Positions 52,552 through 61,202 are shown, counted from the stretch's first letter. The stretch: 64,000 bases of DNA from Lentisalinibacter orientalis (GCF_040706535.1 NZ_JAPDRJ010000005.1:1-64000); one strand, 5' to 3'. Program-made: numbers and translations. The notes: generated by a model not told the origin, from the letters alone.

Positions 52552-54993
52552 ATGAGGATGCTCTTATCGACGGCACTGGGGGCTTGTGCCGTCTCACTGG
52601 TCGGTCTCGGCTATCCTGTCGGCAGCCTTGCCCAGGAGGGCGCCGGGCTCGCCATCGAGGAAATCGTGGTTACCGCCAGGAAGCGCGAGGAATCGCTGCA
52701 GGAGATCCCGATCGCGGTATCCGCCTTCGACGCGCAGACCATCGAGAACCGGGGATTGCAGTCCATCGACGACGTCTCCCGCTTCACGCCCGGCCTGAGC
52801 TTCTCCAAAGCCTTCGGCCGCGCGACCGAACGTCCCGTGATACGAGGCCTCAGCAACGTGCTCGCAGGTGTGCAGTTCGGCGTCGAGGCCGGCGCCGCCT
52901 ACTTCGTGGACGGCGTCTACTACCCCGGCGACATCCAGAACCTGGACCTGGGCGACCTGGAGCGGGTCGAGATCATCAAGGGACCCCAGAGCGCGCTCTA
53001 CGGCCGTAATACGTATTCCGGCGCCATCAACTTCGTGACCCGCAGCCCGGGGGACGAATTCCGCCTCGATGCCAAGGCGCTGACCGCGAGCGACGGCGAG
53101 ACCGAGTTCCGGGCCACGGTGTCCGGACCGATCCTCCGCGACGTCCTCGGCGGCAGCCTGACCGCCCGCGCCTACGACTACGACGGCGAATGGACCAACA
53201 CCGTCACCGGCGGCACGGTGGGCGACGAGTCCTCGCGCTCGATCAGTGGCGTGCTCGACTGGACCCCCACCGATACCTTCCGGCTGCGCACGCGGGTGCA
53301 GTTCAACGACGACGACGACGGGCCGCCGCCGATCTTCCTGCAGCCGGCCGAGTCAAACAACTGCTTCCCGGGATTCCGCTCCATGGCGTCCTGGGCCTTC
53401 AGCGGCAGCACCAATAACAACCAGTACTACTGCGGCCAGATCAATCCCGGTCAGGTGGCGCTGAACACGGACGCGATCTCCGGCCCTAGCCCGACCGTGC
53501 CGGGCATACCGCCGGGCTCCACCTTCTTCGGCGACATCTACTCAGGCAACGACGGTACGGCCTTCGACGGCCTGGAGCGCGAGCAGACGCTGGTGAGCCT
53601 GCTCGCCGACTGGACCATCGGCCCGGGCTACGAGCTGACCGCTTCCACCGCCTTCCGCACGGACGAGGTGAAGACGGGCTACGACAGCGACCACACGTCG
53701 GTGAACTTCTTCTTCGCGCCGCTGCCCAGCGGCATTACCGAGGGTTTCTTCGCCAACACGAACAAGGACGAGGTCGATGACTATTCGGTGGAGCTGCGCT
53801 TCGCCTCGCCGGTCGACCGCGCCTTCCGCTGGCTCGTGGGCGGCTTCTTCTACTCCCAGCAACTGGACGGCAGCGACATTACGTTTGCCGATCCCGACGG
53901 CGGGCCGGTGATCGACATCGCGGACACCCGTAACGAGGCGTACTTCGGCTACATCGAGTACGACTTCAGCGACCGGCTCACCGCCACGCTGGAGGGACGG
54001 TACGCGAACGAGACCAAGCAGCTCTGGGACTCCGCCGGGTTCAGCGATCGCGACGAGTGGTCCAACTTCACGCCGCGCGCGACGGTGGACTACCAGATCA
54101 CCGAGGACACCCTCATCTACGGTGTGGTCGCCAAAGGCGTGAAGCCGGGCGGATTCAACGGGTCCCCCGGCGAGATCAACGGCAACCCGACCTATGAGCA
54201 GGAAGAGGCCTGGAACTACGAGCTGGGCCTGAAATCCAGCCTGAATGACGGGCGGGTGCAGTTCTCCGCAGCGGCGTTCTTCATCGACGCGCAGGACATC
54301 CAGCTGACGACGCCGGTGCCGAACGAGAGCGGCTCCGCGCTCACATCCATCGCCACCAACCAGGGCTCGGGGGAGGTCATCGGCCTCGAGCTGGATGTGC
54401 GCGCGAACGTCACGGATCAGCTCGATGTGGGCCTGACCTACGCGCTGGCCGACTCCGAGTTCACCGAGGGCTGCGACGACTTCCAGTGGACGCTCACCAG
54501 CGGCGGCGGCGAACTGCAGCCCGGCGGCGAGGCCGTCAGCGCCGACTTCACGGGCAACGGCGACTGCTCCATCGAGGGCAAGCAGTTCCCGATCTCGTCC
54601 AAGCACCAGGCGAGCGCCTTCTTCAACTGGTATCTCCCGGCCGGCGGTGCGAACGAGTGGTTCGTCACCGGAGACGTCACCTACGAGTCGAAGAAGTACG
54701 TGCAGGTGCACAACCTGGCCTACGCACCGGGCGCCACGCTCGCGGGTCTGCGGGTCGGCTACCAGACACCGAACTGGCGTGTCTCGGGCTTCGTGCGCAA
54801 TCTGTTCGACGAGGACTCGGTGATCATCGCCACGCGCTGGCTGGCGATCCCGTACATCTCGCCGGGCTTCTCGCTGAACACGGCCTCGTTCGTGCCGGGT
54901 GCGGCCACCGGTTCACCGCGCGCCTTCTTCACCACGCTCAGGCGCGGACGTCAGATCGGCCTGGAGGTCAGCTACTCCTTCGGCGGCAGCTGA
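52552..54993 (+). CDS. TonB-dependent receptor
   Basis: An 813-residue outer-membrane receptor. Signal peptide to about VGSLAQEGAG, followed by the TonB box IEEIVVTARKREESLQEIPI, a plug domain (RVEIIKGPQSALYGRNTYSG) and a 22-strand barrel ending in SYSFGGS. The plug and barrel type is that of the large sphingomonad/Caulobacter-like group for vitamins, carbohydrates or hydrophobic compounds; ligand unknown. ATG 52552 has GGAGGGG seven bases upstream. A terminator follows at 55012-55042. Confidence 0.9.
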   Translation: MRMLLSTALGACAVSLVGLGYPVGSLAQEGAGLAIEEIVVTARKREESLQEIPIAVSAFDAQTIENRGLQSIDDVSRFTPGLSFSKAFGRATERPVIRGLSNVLAGVQFGVEAGAAYFVDGVYYPGDIQNLDLGDLERVEIIKGPQSALYGRNTYSGAINFVTRSPGDEFRLDAKALTASDGETEFRATVSGPILRDVLGGSLTARAYDYDGEWTNTVTGGTVGDESSRSISGVLDWTPTDTFRLRTRVQFNDDDDGPPPIFLQPAESNNCFPGFRSMASWAFSGSTNNNQYYCGQINPGQVALNTDAISGPSPTVPGIPPGSTFFGDIYSGNDGTAFDGLEREQTLVSLLADWTIGPGYELTASTAFRTDEVKTGYDSDHTSVNFFFAPLPSGITEGFFANTNKDEVDDYSVELRFASPVDRAFRWLVGGFFYSQQLDGSDITFADPDGGPVIDIADTRNEAYFGYIEYDFSDRLTATLEGRYANETKQLWDSAGFSDRDEWSNFTPRATVDYQITEDTLIYGVVAKGVKPGGFNGSPGEINGNPTYEQEEAWNYELGLKSSLNDGRVQFSAAAFFIDAQDIQLTTPVPNESGSALTSIATNQGSGEVIGLELDVRANVTDQLDVGLTYALADSEFTEGCDDFQWTLTSGGGELQPGGEAVSADFTGNGDCSIEGKQFPISSKHQASAFFNWYLPAGGANEWFVTGDVTYESKKYVQVHNLAYAPGATLAGLRVGYQTPNWRVSGFVRNLFDEDSVIIATRWLAIPYISPGFSLNTASFVPGAATGSPRAFFTTLRRGRQIGLEVSYSFGGS

Positions 54994-55011
54994 TCCGCCC
55001 GCCTCGTTCCG

Positions 55012-55042
55012 GCCCCCGCCGTCCGCGGCGGGGGCTTTTTTT
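55012..55042 (+). terminator. Rho-independent terminator of second TonB receptor gene
   Basis: GCCCCCGCCG (55012-55021) pairs with CGGCGGGGGC (55026-55035) over loop TCCG, then seven T residues (55036-55042). It lies 19 bases after the stop. Confidence 0.95.
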
Positions 55043-55111
55043 CGCCCGGCTGAAATATTCGGCCCGTCCGGGCTGGTCTTCCTGGGCGGGAAACGTCAGT
55101 CTGGAAACGCC

Positions 55112-55792
55112 ATGGTCAGGGAACAAGACGCTCTCGTGCTGTTCTGCAAGCCGCCCGGGCGCTCCAAGCAGCGGCTCGTGCCCGTGCTGGGCGAGCGGCG
55201 CGCCGCGGAGCTGGCCGGCCAGCTGCTGGACTGCGCGCTGGAGGACCTGGCGGGATGGCCGGGCGGCGCCGTCCTCTCCCCCGCCGATCCCGGCGACGGC
55301 GAGTGGGCCGCCGGCCTCGGCCTGGAGGGCGCCGGCATACTGTGCCAACGGGGCGGCAATCTCGGCGAGCGGCTGAACGACATCGACCTGCGGCTGCGTG
55401 ACGAAGGTTACAGGAGGCGTCTCTACGTGGGCATCGACTGCCCGCTCCTCGGCGTCCCGGCCCTCACGGCCGCGTCGAGCGCCCTGGACGAGGCCGACGT
55501 GGTGCTGGGCGCGGCGGAAGACGGCGGCGTGGTCTTCATGGGTACCGGCCCGGGCTGGCCGCCGCTGGCCGGCCTGCCCTGGAGCACGGAGCGGCTCGCC
55601 GACGCGCTGGCCGGCGCGTGCGAGGCCGCGGGCCTGCGGGTGCGCTGGCTGGGGCGGTGGCCGGACGTGGACCGGGCCGCAGACCTGGGCGCGCTGGCCG
55701 CGGCGCTCGACGACGACGCCCGGCCGGCGCGGCAGCGGCTGCGGGACTGGCTGCGGCGGCAGGAATACGGACAACGGCAGGACGAACAGTGA
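55112..55792 (+). CDS. DUF2064 glycosyltransferase-like protein (TIGR04282 family)
   Basis: A 226-residue nucleotide-transferase-fold protein. LVLFCKPPGRSKQRLVPVLG at the N-terminus and VGIDCPLLGVPAL with VLGAAEDGGVVFMG later are the CofC/DUF2064 blocks. TIGR04282 was named transferase 1, rSAM/selenodomain-associated, later arsenosugar glycosyltransferase; no arsenic genes are present here, so that label should not be taken as function. ATG 55112 is first of six genes that overlap end to end. Confidence 0.87.
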   Translation: MVREQDALVLFCKPPGRSKQRLVPVLGERRAAELAGQLLDCALEDLAGWPGGAVLSPADPGDGEWAAGLGLEGAGILCQRGGNLGERLNDIDLRLRDEGYRRRLYVGIDCPLLGVPALTAASSALDEADVVLGAAEDGGVVFMGTGPGWPPLAGLPWSTERLADALAGACEAAGLRVRWLGRWPDVDRAADLGALAAALDDDARPARQRLRDWLRRQEYGQRQDEQ

Positions 55793-56496
55793 ATTCACGC
55801 AAACGCATACTGATACTCGTGGCCGGCCTGCTGGCGCTCGCCGTGGCGGTCTATGCGCTGCCGGTCGGTCGCTGGCTGGAAGCGGTGATCGGCTGGATCG
55901 GGGCGCACCGCGAGACCGCGGGGCTCGCCTTCTTCGCCACCTACGTGGTAGCTACGGTCTTCCTGATCCCCGGTTCCATCCTCACCGTGGCGGCGGGTTT
56001 CCTGTTCGGCGTCGTGGTGGGCACCGTCGTGGTCAGCATCTCCAGCGTGGCCGGCGCGACGGCGGCGTTCCTGGTGGGCCGGGCGCTCGGGCGGGACTGG
56101 GTGCGGCGCAAGGTGGGCACCGACCGGCGGCTCGCGGCGGTGGACCGTGCCACGGAGGACCGCGGCTTCCTGATCGTCATGCTGCTCCGGCTCTCGCCGG
56201 TGTTCCCCTTCAACGCGCTCAACTATTTTCTGAGCCTGACCGGCGTGAAGACCGTGCATTACGTGCTGGCGTCGTGGATCGGCATGCTGCCCGCGACCAT
56301 CCTCTACGTGTACATCGGCTCGGCGGCACAGGATCTCGCGGCCCTGCTGGCCGGAGACTTCGGCACGGGCACGGCGGGCGACATCCTGTTCTTCGCCGGG
56401 CTCGGGGCCACGGCGGTGGTGACGGTACTGGTGACAAGGTTCGCCACCCGCACGCTGCGCACCGAGCTCGCCCGGGCCGAGGCGGCCGAGTCATGA
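55789..56496 (+). CDS. TVP38/TMEM64 (VTT/DedA-like) membrane protein
   Basis: A 235-residue inner-membrane protein with about five to six hydrophobic segments. The VTT core is visible in PGSILTVAAGFLFGVVVG, GATAAFLVGRALGRDW and RLSPVFPFNALNYFL. DedA/VTT proteins flip lipids or carry undecaprenyl phosphate in some cases. GTG start overlaps the stop of the DUF2064 gene (GTGA, 55789-55792), and its own stop overlaps the reductase start. Confidence 0.88.
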   Translation: MNSRKRILILVAGLLALAVAVYALPVGRWLEAVIGWIGAHRETAGLAFFATYVVATVFLIPGSILTVAAGFLFGVVVGTVVVSISSVAGATAAFLVGRALGRDWVRRKVGTDRRLAAVDRATEDRGFLIVMLLRLSPVFPFNALNYFLSLTGVKTVHYVLASWIGMLPATILYVYIGSAAQDLAALLAGDFGTGTAGDILFFAGLGATAVVTVLVTRFATRTLRTELARAEAAES

Positions 56497-57950
56497 GCGG
56501 CTATCCGGGCGCAGCCGCGGACCGGGAGTGGAAGAACCTGGTCTTCCCGGCGGACTACAGCAATCCGACACCGGCGGAGCGCTACCACCTGGTGGTGGTC
56601 GGCGCCGGCCCCGGCGGGCTCGTCACGGCCATCGGCGCGGCGGGGCTCGGTGCGAGGGTGGCTCTGGTCGAGCGCCACGCAATGGGCGGCGACTGTCTGA
56701 ATGCCGGCTGCGTGCCTTCGAAGGCCCTGCTGGCCATGGCGAAGCGGCGCCGCGCGAGCGGCGGCGAGCAGCCGGACTTCGACGAGGCCTTCGCCTGGCT
56801 TCGCTCGGTCCGCGCCGGGATCGCCCACCACGATTCGGTGGAGCGCTACGGCGAGGCGGGCGTGGACGTATTCCTCGGCGAGGCCCGATTGATCGACGGC
56901 CACACCGTGGCCGTAGGCGATGACCGCCTGCGCGCACGCGCGGTGGTGATCGCCACGGGCAGCCGCGCCGCCATGCCGCCCATCGAGGGCCTGGCCGAGG
57001 CCGGACCGCTGACCAACGAGACCTTCTTCGATCTGCGCGAGCAGCCCCGCCGGCTGGCGATCCTCGGCGCGGGCGCCGTCGGCTCGGAAATCGCGCAGGC
57101 GATGGCGCTGCTCGGCACCGAGGTACACCTGTTCGAGATGGCCGACCGGCCGCTGGCGGCGGAGATTCCCGCCGCCGGCGAACTGGTCGCCGCCCGGCTC
57201 AGGGAAGACGGCGTCCACTGCCGCTTCGGCGCCGGGGTCGAGTCGGTCCGGCGGCAGGACGGCACGGTAACGGTCCGCGCCGGCGACGTCACCGTCGAGG
57301 CGGACGCCGTGCTGGTCGCGCTCGGGCGCCGGCCCAATGTGGAGGGCCTGGACCTGGAGGCGGCCGGCGTGGACTACGACGCGCGGGACGGCATCCGCAT
57401 CGACGAGCGGCTGCGCACATCGAACCGGGCCGTCTATGCGATCGGCGACGTGGCCTCACGGCAGCGCTATACGAGCAACGCGGACCGGCAGGCCCGGGTC
57501 GTCATCCGCAACGCGCTGTTCCCGGGCAGCGGCACGATGAATGCCCGCCACGTGACCCGCTGCGTCTACACCCAGCCGGAAGTCGCCCACGTCGGCGCGG
57601 AGGAATCCGAACTGGCGGAGGACGGATTCGACGTCTACGAGGTCGAATGGGGCGAGCTCGACCGGGGCCGGGCCACCGGCGATACGACGGGTTTCGCTCG
57701 AGTGCTTACCGAGAAAGGCGGCGACCGGATACTGTCGGCCACGCTGGTGGGCAGCGACGCCGGCGAGCAGATCGCACCGCTGTCCATCCTGCTGGCCCGC
57801 GGCGAGGGGCTGGGTGCGCTGGATCCGGCCGTCTTCGCCTATCCCACTCGCGCGGAGTACCTGCGGCGCCTGGCGGATGCCTACAACCGCAGCCGGCTCA
57901 CGCCGTTCGTGGCGAGGTTGTTCCGCTTCTGGCTCAGGCTGCGCGGGTGA
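56493..57950 (+). CDS. FAD-dependent disulfide oxidoreductase, mercuric/dihydrolipoamide reductase family
   Basis: A 485-residue class I flavin disulfide reductase. FAD motif VVGAGPGGLVTAIGAAG, redox pair GGDCLNAGCVPSK (Cys68, Cys73), NAD motif ILGAGAVGSEIAQAMALLG and YAIGDVA. The C-terminal catalytic region has EYLRRLADAYNRSRLT in place of the HPT/HE pair of lipoamide reductases; no C-terminal Cys pair of MerA. It is the usual reductase companion of VTT proteins. Mercury reduction is unlikely. ATG overlaps the VTT stop. Confidence 0.88.
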   Translation: MSGYPGAAADREWKNLVFPADYSNPTPAERYHLVVVGAGPGGLVTAIGAAGLGARVALVERHAMGGDCLNAGCVPSKALLAMAKRRRASGGEQPDFDEAFAWLRSVRAGIAHHDSVERYGEAGVDVFLGEARLIDGHTVAVGDDRLRARAVVIATGSRAAMPPIEGLAEAGPLTNETFFDLREQPRRLAILGAGAVGSEIAQAMALLGTEVHLFEMADRPLAAEIPAAGELVAARLREDGVHCRFGAGVESVRRQDGTVTVRAGDVTVEADAVLVALGRRPNVEGLDLEAAGVDYDARDGIRIDERLRTSNRAVYAIGDVASRQRYTSNADRQARVVIRNALFPGSGTMNARHVTRCVYTQPEVAHVGAEESELAEDGFDVYEVEWGELDRGRATGDTTGFARVLTEKGGDRILSATLVGSDAGEQIAPLSILLARGEGLGALDPAVFAYPTRAEYLRRLADAYNRSRLTPFVARLFRFWLRLRG

Positions 57951-58657
57951 GTGGCGAGCGCGTCGCCGTGGTCGTCCCCGTGCGCGGAGACGCGGAACCG
58001 CTGGCGGAGTTGCTCGGCGGCCTGGGCGACGAGCCCGACGAGATGATCGTGGTGAGCGCCGGCGACGACACGGCCGTGGAACGCATCTGCGCGGAGGCAG
58101 GTGCGCGTTGCCTGACCGCGCGGGCGGGGCGCGGCCCCCAGCAGCATGCGGGCGCGCTGGCGGCGGGGGCCGACTGGCTGTGGTTCCTGCACGCCGACGC
58201 GCTGCCCGGTCCCGGGTCGGTCGCGCACATCCGCGAGGCCGGGAGACTCGGCGCCGTGGGCGGCTATTTCCGCTTCCGCTTCCGGGGCCCGCAGACGGCC
58301 GGACGACGGTTGCTGGCCGCGCTGATCAACGTCCGCGCCAGCTTCGGCATCCCCTACGGCGACCAGGGGCTGTTCTTCCGGCGCGACGTCTATCTGGCGT
58401 GTGGCGGCTTCCCCGACGAGCCGCTGTTCGAGGAGGTCCGGCTGGTCCGGCGCGCGCGGCGTCGTGGCCCCTTCGTCGCGCTGTCCGCCACGCTCGGGGT
58501 ATCACCCCGGCGCTGGGAACGCGATGGCTGGATACGCCGCACGCTGGGCAACCGCATGCTCGCTTTGGGCTATGCTATGGGGTTTTCCCCGCGCCGCCTG
58601 GCGCGCATCTACGAGAACCGAAAGGAGAACCGGTTTAACCGGCAGACACGATCATGA
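57947..58657 (+). CDS. GT2-like glycosyltransferase (TIGR04283 family)
   Basis: A 236-residue GT-A protein. VVVPVRGDAEPLAELLGGL and DWLWFLHADALPGPG with the D-x-D-like HADA are the donor site; GIPYGDQGLFFRRDVYLACG follows. TIGR04283 is transferase 2, rSAM/selenodomain-associated. GTG start overlaps the reductase stop (GTGA); the stop overlaps the next ATG. Donor and acceptor unknown. Confidence 0.87.
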   Translation: MSGERVAVVVPVRGDAEPLAELLGGLGDEPDEMIVVSAGDDTAVERICAEAGARCLTARAGRGPQQHAGALAAGADWLWFLHADALPGPGSVAHIREAGRLGAVGGYFRFRFRGPQTAGRRLLAALINVRASFGIPYGDQGLFFRRDVYLACGGFPDEPLFEEVRLVRRARRRGPFVALSATLGVSPRRWERDGWIRRTLGNRMLALGYAMGFSPRRLARIYENRKENRFNRQTRS

Positions 58658-59049
58658 CCATCTACGCTGGCAATTCCTGGGCGCTCAGGCTCGCTTCCGG
58701 CTGGACCGGCCGCAGCGAGGACGACGCCGAAGTGCTCTATCACCCCGAGGGCGCCGGCGCATTGCGCGTGAGCGCGGCGCGCAAGGACGATCCCGTCACC
58801 GACGAGGACCTGCAGGGCTTCGCGGTCCAGCACCCGCAGGAAGGCGCCAGTGTCGAGGCCGTGGAATGCGGCGAATTCCGCGGCTACCGCTACGAGATCG
58901 AGGGTGAGAGCGTCCTCGTGCGCCAGTGGTTCCTGCGGGCCGGCACCCTCGCGCTGTTTCTCACCTATAACTGCTCGCTGGAACATGCAGGCGAGGAGGA
59001 CGAAGCACTGGAGACCATGCTGGAGACCCTGAGCCTTGTTGATGCTTGA
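58654..59049 (+). CDS. Small conserved-looking protein of the radical SAM cluster
   Basis: A 131-residue soluble protein, ATG within the GT2 stop (ATGA, 58654-58657). It shows alternating strands (GYRYEIEGESVLVRQWFLRA, LALFLTYNCS) and an acidic C-terminus; the shape recalls a DcrB/Mog1-like alpha-beta fold but this is only an impression. One central Cys (VECGEFRG) and one near the end. Not recognised otherwise. Its 3' end overlaps the radical SAM start by eight bases; conserved position suggests a partner of that enzyme. Confidence 0.75.
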   Translation: MTIYAGNSWALRLASGWTGRSEDDAEVLYHPEGAGALRVSAARKDDPVTDEDLQGFAVQHPQEGASVEAVECGEFRGYRYEIEGESVLVRQWFLRAGTLALFLTYNCSLEHAGEEDEALETMLETLSLVDA

Positions 59050-59944
59050 ACGCCCGTCCCTTCACCACACGCGAGATGGCGAGCCGCGAGGCTACATCGA
59101 TGCCCATGCGCTCGACGAGCTCTGGTTTCATACGGGCACGGCCTGCAATCTGGCCTGCCCGTTCTGCCTGGAGGGGTCGAAGCCGGGCGACACGCGACTC
59201 GACCGCATCACGCTGGAGGATGTGCAACCGCTGATGGCAGAGGCGTGCGACCTGGGCGTGCGGCAGTTCTCGTTCACCGGTGGCGAGCCGTTCATCGTCA
59301 AGGACTTCGTGCGCATCCTGCGCCACGCCGCCTCGCTGCGCCCCTGCCTGGTGCTGACCAACGGCACCGAGCCGGTGCTGAAGCGGCTGAAGCAGATCGA
59401 GAGCCTCCGGGAATGCGACCAGCCGATATCGTTCCGTGTCAGCATCGACTGGCCCGATCGGGATCGCCACGATGCGGGTCGCGGCGCCGGCACCTTCGAT
59501 CAGGCGCTGGAGGGCATACGATCTCTGGCGGCGCTGGGTTTCCACGTCTCGGTGGCCCGCCAGGCGGAGAAGGACGAAGACAGCGCCGCGGCGGACGACG
59601 TCTTCCGCGAGCTGTTCGCCACCAATGGCATCGACCGCGGCACCCGCATCGTATCGTTCCCGGATTTCGGCACGCCCGGCAGCGCCTTCGACGTCCCGGA
59701 GATCACCGAGAACTGCATGACCCGTTATCACACGGAGGAATCCCGGCGCGGCTTCATGTGCGCGTATTCCCGGATGGTGATCAAGAAAGCGGGCAGGATG
59801 CGGGTGTACGCCTGCACGCTGGTGGACGATGACCAAGACTACGATCTGGGCGGCAGCCTGGCGGAGGCCGATCGCCGCGTCTTCCTGCGCCACCATCGCT
59901 GCTACAGCTGCTTCGCCTACGGCGCCTCCTGCAGCGAATCCTGA
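59042..59944 (+). CDS. Radical SAM enzyme with Cys-rich C-terminus
   Basis: A 300-residue protein. Cluster motif TACNLACPFC (Cys35, Cys39, Cys42) and GGEP (FSFTGGEPFIV) define radical SAM. The C-terminal third has FMCAYSRM, VYACTLVDDD and HRCYSCFAYGASCS, six or more Cys that may bind an auxiliary 4Fe-4S cluster as in SPASM/twitch proteins. It is not ArsS-like by length or motifs as I recall them. ATG 59042 lies within the 131-aa gene; TTG 59036 is an alternative. The 3' end of the gene is included in a duplicated segment next to an N at 59975; the stop at 59942 is present in both copies. Confidence 0.87.
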   Translation: MLERPSLHHTRDGEPRGYIDAHALDELWFHTGTACNLACPFCLEGSKPGDTRLDRITLEDVQPLMAEACDLGVRQFSFTGGEPFIVKDFVRILRHAASLRPCLVLTNGTEPVLKRLKQIESLRECDQPISFRVSIDWPDRDRHDAGRGAGTFDQALEGIRSLAALGFHVSVARQAEKDEDSAAADDVFRELFATNGIDRGTRIVSFPDFGTPGSAFDVPEITENCMTRYHTEESRRGFMCAYSRMVIKKAGRMRVYACTLVDDDQDYDLGGSLAEADRRVFLRHHRCYSCFAYGASCSES

Positions 59945-60136
59945 AGGTGCCGGGCCGAACATTTGCAACTTTTTNGCACGCTGGTGGACGATGACCAAGA
60001 CTACGATCTGGGCGGCAGCCTGGCGGAGGCCGATCGCCGCGTCTTCCTGCGCCACCATCGCTGCTACAGCTGCTTCGCCTACGGCGCCTCCTGCAGCGAA
60101 TCCTGAAGGTGCCGGACCGAACTTTTGCAACTTTTT
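59814..60136. repeat. 161-bp direct duplication flanking a single N (likely scaffold join)
   Basis: Bases 59814-59974 and 59976-60136 are the same except two substitutions (59954 G versus 60116 A; 59961 A versus 60123 T). They comprise the end of the radical SAM gene plus one arm of the inverted repeat, separated only by the N at 59975. This is the signature of two contig ends joined without merging; the biological sequence probably has one copy. The second copy is therefore not annotated as a gene. Confidence 0.85.
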
Positions 60137-60221
60137 AAACTTGTTGCCCCGCGATTCAGGCAACCGCCCGACGCGCAAACGTCGAAACGCAAAAAAGTTG
60201 CAAAAGTTCGGTCCGGCACCT
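60107..60221. repeat. 30-bp perfect inverted repeat element between convergent genes
   Basis: The arm AGGTGCCGGACCGAACTTTT continuing GCAACTTTTT (60107-60136) is repeated exactly in inverse at 60192-60221; a 55-base middle lies between. It starts directly behind the radical SAM stop and ends 14 bases short of the AgmX gene's stop. GCACCTGCTAGG is then repeated directly (60216-60227, 60230-60241). A degenerate copy exists at 9758-9798. May be a REP-like or MITE-like mobile repeat, or a bidirectional transcript end. Confidence 0.85.
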
Positions 60222-60235
60222 GCTAGGGGCACCTG

Positions 60236-61192
60236 CTAGGCGGGGAAGAAGTCGATCGGTTTCGTGGTTGTGACCGGTTCCACGTCTTTCGCGTCGAAGC
60301 GGAAGAGTTTCACGCGCTGGACGAGCTTGCGTTCGAGTTCCTCGTCACCGAGATCGCTGGAGACGATATCGCAGGCGGTGACCGCGCCCGATGGCGCGAT
60401 GGTCAGCCTCAGCACCAGCTTGCCCTGCAGCGTGGGGTCGCGGCGCAGCGCGCGGTTGTACAGCGCATAGATCGCTCCCTTGTTGCGATCGAATACCAGC
60501 TCGATCTCTTCCCGGCTGCGCGACGCCCTGCCGCTGTCGCCGGTCCGCCGGGCCTCGCCGCCACCGCCGCCGACGCCGGCGACCGGACTCTCCACCCTGG
60601 TCGTGTCCCGTGCGGCGAGTCCGCTGCCGCCGGTATTGCGTGACAGCGAAGCCGTATTGATGCCGCCGCTGCCGCCGGCCACGTTGGAAGTGACCAGCGA
60701 ACGTTCGTTGCTGGGTCCGCTGCCGACCGACCCGGTCAGCTCCTTGTCCGCCTTGACCGCGGCCACTGCCTCGTTGTCGCGCAAATCGGCAAGCTCGTCC
60801 GCGAAGGGCAGCAGACCCGCCACCGACGCCTTCTCCCGTGCCTGCTCCACCCGGTCTACCGGCTCCGGCTCCGGCTCCGGTTCGGGCTCAGGGACCACCT
60901 CTTCGGGCACTGTCTCCTCGGCTACCACGGGCTCCGTCTCCTCGGGCTGCTCCTCCACCCTGGGCGGTGGCGGAGGCGGCGGCGTGCGCTCCTCCATCAT
61001 CAGCTCGACGAAACGCTCGGGGATCTCCTCCGCCTCGAATGGGTCGCGCTCCGGCACAGGCAACCAGGGCCAGACGAGGGCCAGCAACAGCAGAGTGCCG
61101 CCCACGATCGCAAGGATGCGCCGGAAGCGCCGCTCCTGCTCCGTCGAGACTGACCAGGGGAGTTCGTACTCTCTGTAGAACGGTATATCCAA
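60236..61192 (-). CDS. AgmX/PglI C-terminal (TonB-like) energy-transducing protein
   Basis: A 318-residue protein. TTG start (61190-61192) with GAGGGGA upstream. One transmembrane helix (ILAIVGGTLLLLALVWPWL) near residue 25, then a periplasmic Pro/Glu-rich spacer with an EPEPEP run, then the C-terminal domain (VFDRNKGAIYALYNRALRRD; LVLRLTIAPSGAVTACDIV) of the AgmX/PglI family. By analogy with TonB it passes stator energy across the periplasm. Last gene of the minus-strand stator operon, 10 bases after ExbD. Confidence 0.88.
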   Translation of the reverse strand: MDIPFYREYELPWSVSTEQERRFRRILAIVGGTLLLLALVWPWLPVPERDPFEAEEIPERFVELMMEERTPPPPPPPRVEEQPEETEPVVAEETVPEEVVPEPEPEPEPEPVDRVEQAREKASVAGLLPFADELADLRDNEAVAAVKADKELTGSVGSGPSNERSLVTSNVAGGSGGINTASLSRNTGGSGLAARDTTRVESPVAGVGGGGGEARRTGDSGRASRSREEIELVFDRNKGAIYALYNRALRRDPTLQGKLVLRLTIAPSGAVTACDIVSSDLGDEELERKLVQRVKLFRFDAKDVEPVTTTKPIDFFPA

Positions 61193-61202
61193 GTCCGTCC
61201 CC

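Noticed and set aside
56493..57950. Mercury resistance (MerA)
   Set aside because: The redox Cys pair is general to the disulfide reductase family; there is no C-terminal Cys pair, N-terminal metal-binding domain, merR or merT.
55112..58657. Arsenosugar biosynthesis cluster
   Set aside because: Suggested only by current family names TIGR04282/04283; no ArsM, ArsS-type or arsenic-resistance gene seen in the window.
58961..60232. 423-codon minus-strand frame crossing the N at 59975 and encoding a duplicated peptide
   Set aside because: Internal repetition is a product of the duplicated join; includes an undefined residue and lies antisense to the radical SAM gene.
60192..60239. Conserved-looking peptide ends such as KKLQKFGPAP
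   Set aside because: These come from translation of the inverted-repeat arms, not from real protein C-termini.
60838..60900. Tandem repeat of Glu-Pro codons as a DNA repeat element
   Set aside because: It is the normal Pro/Glu periplasmic spacer of a TonB-like protein.
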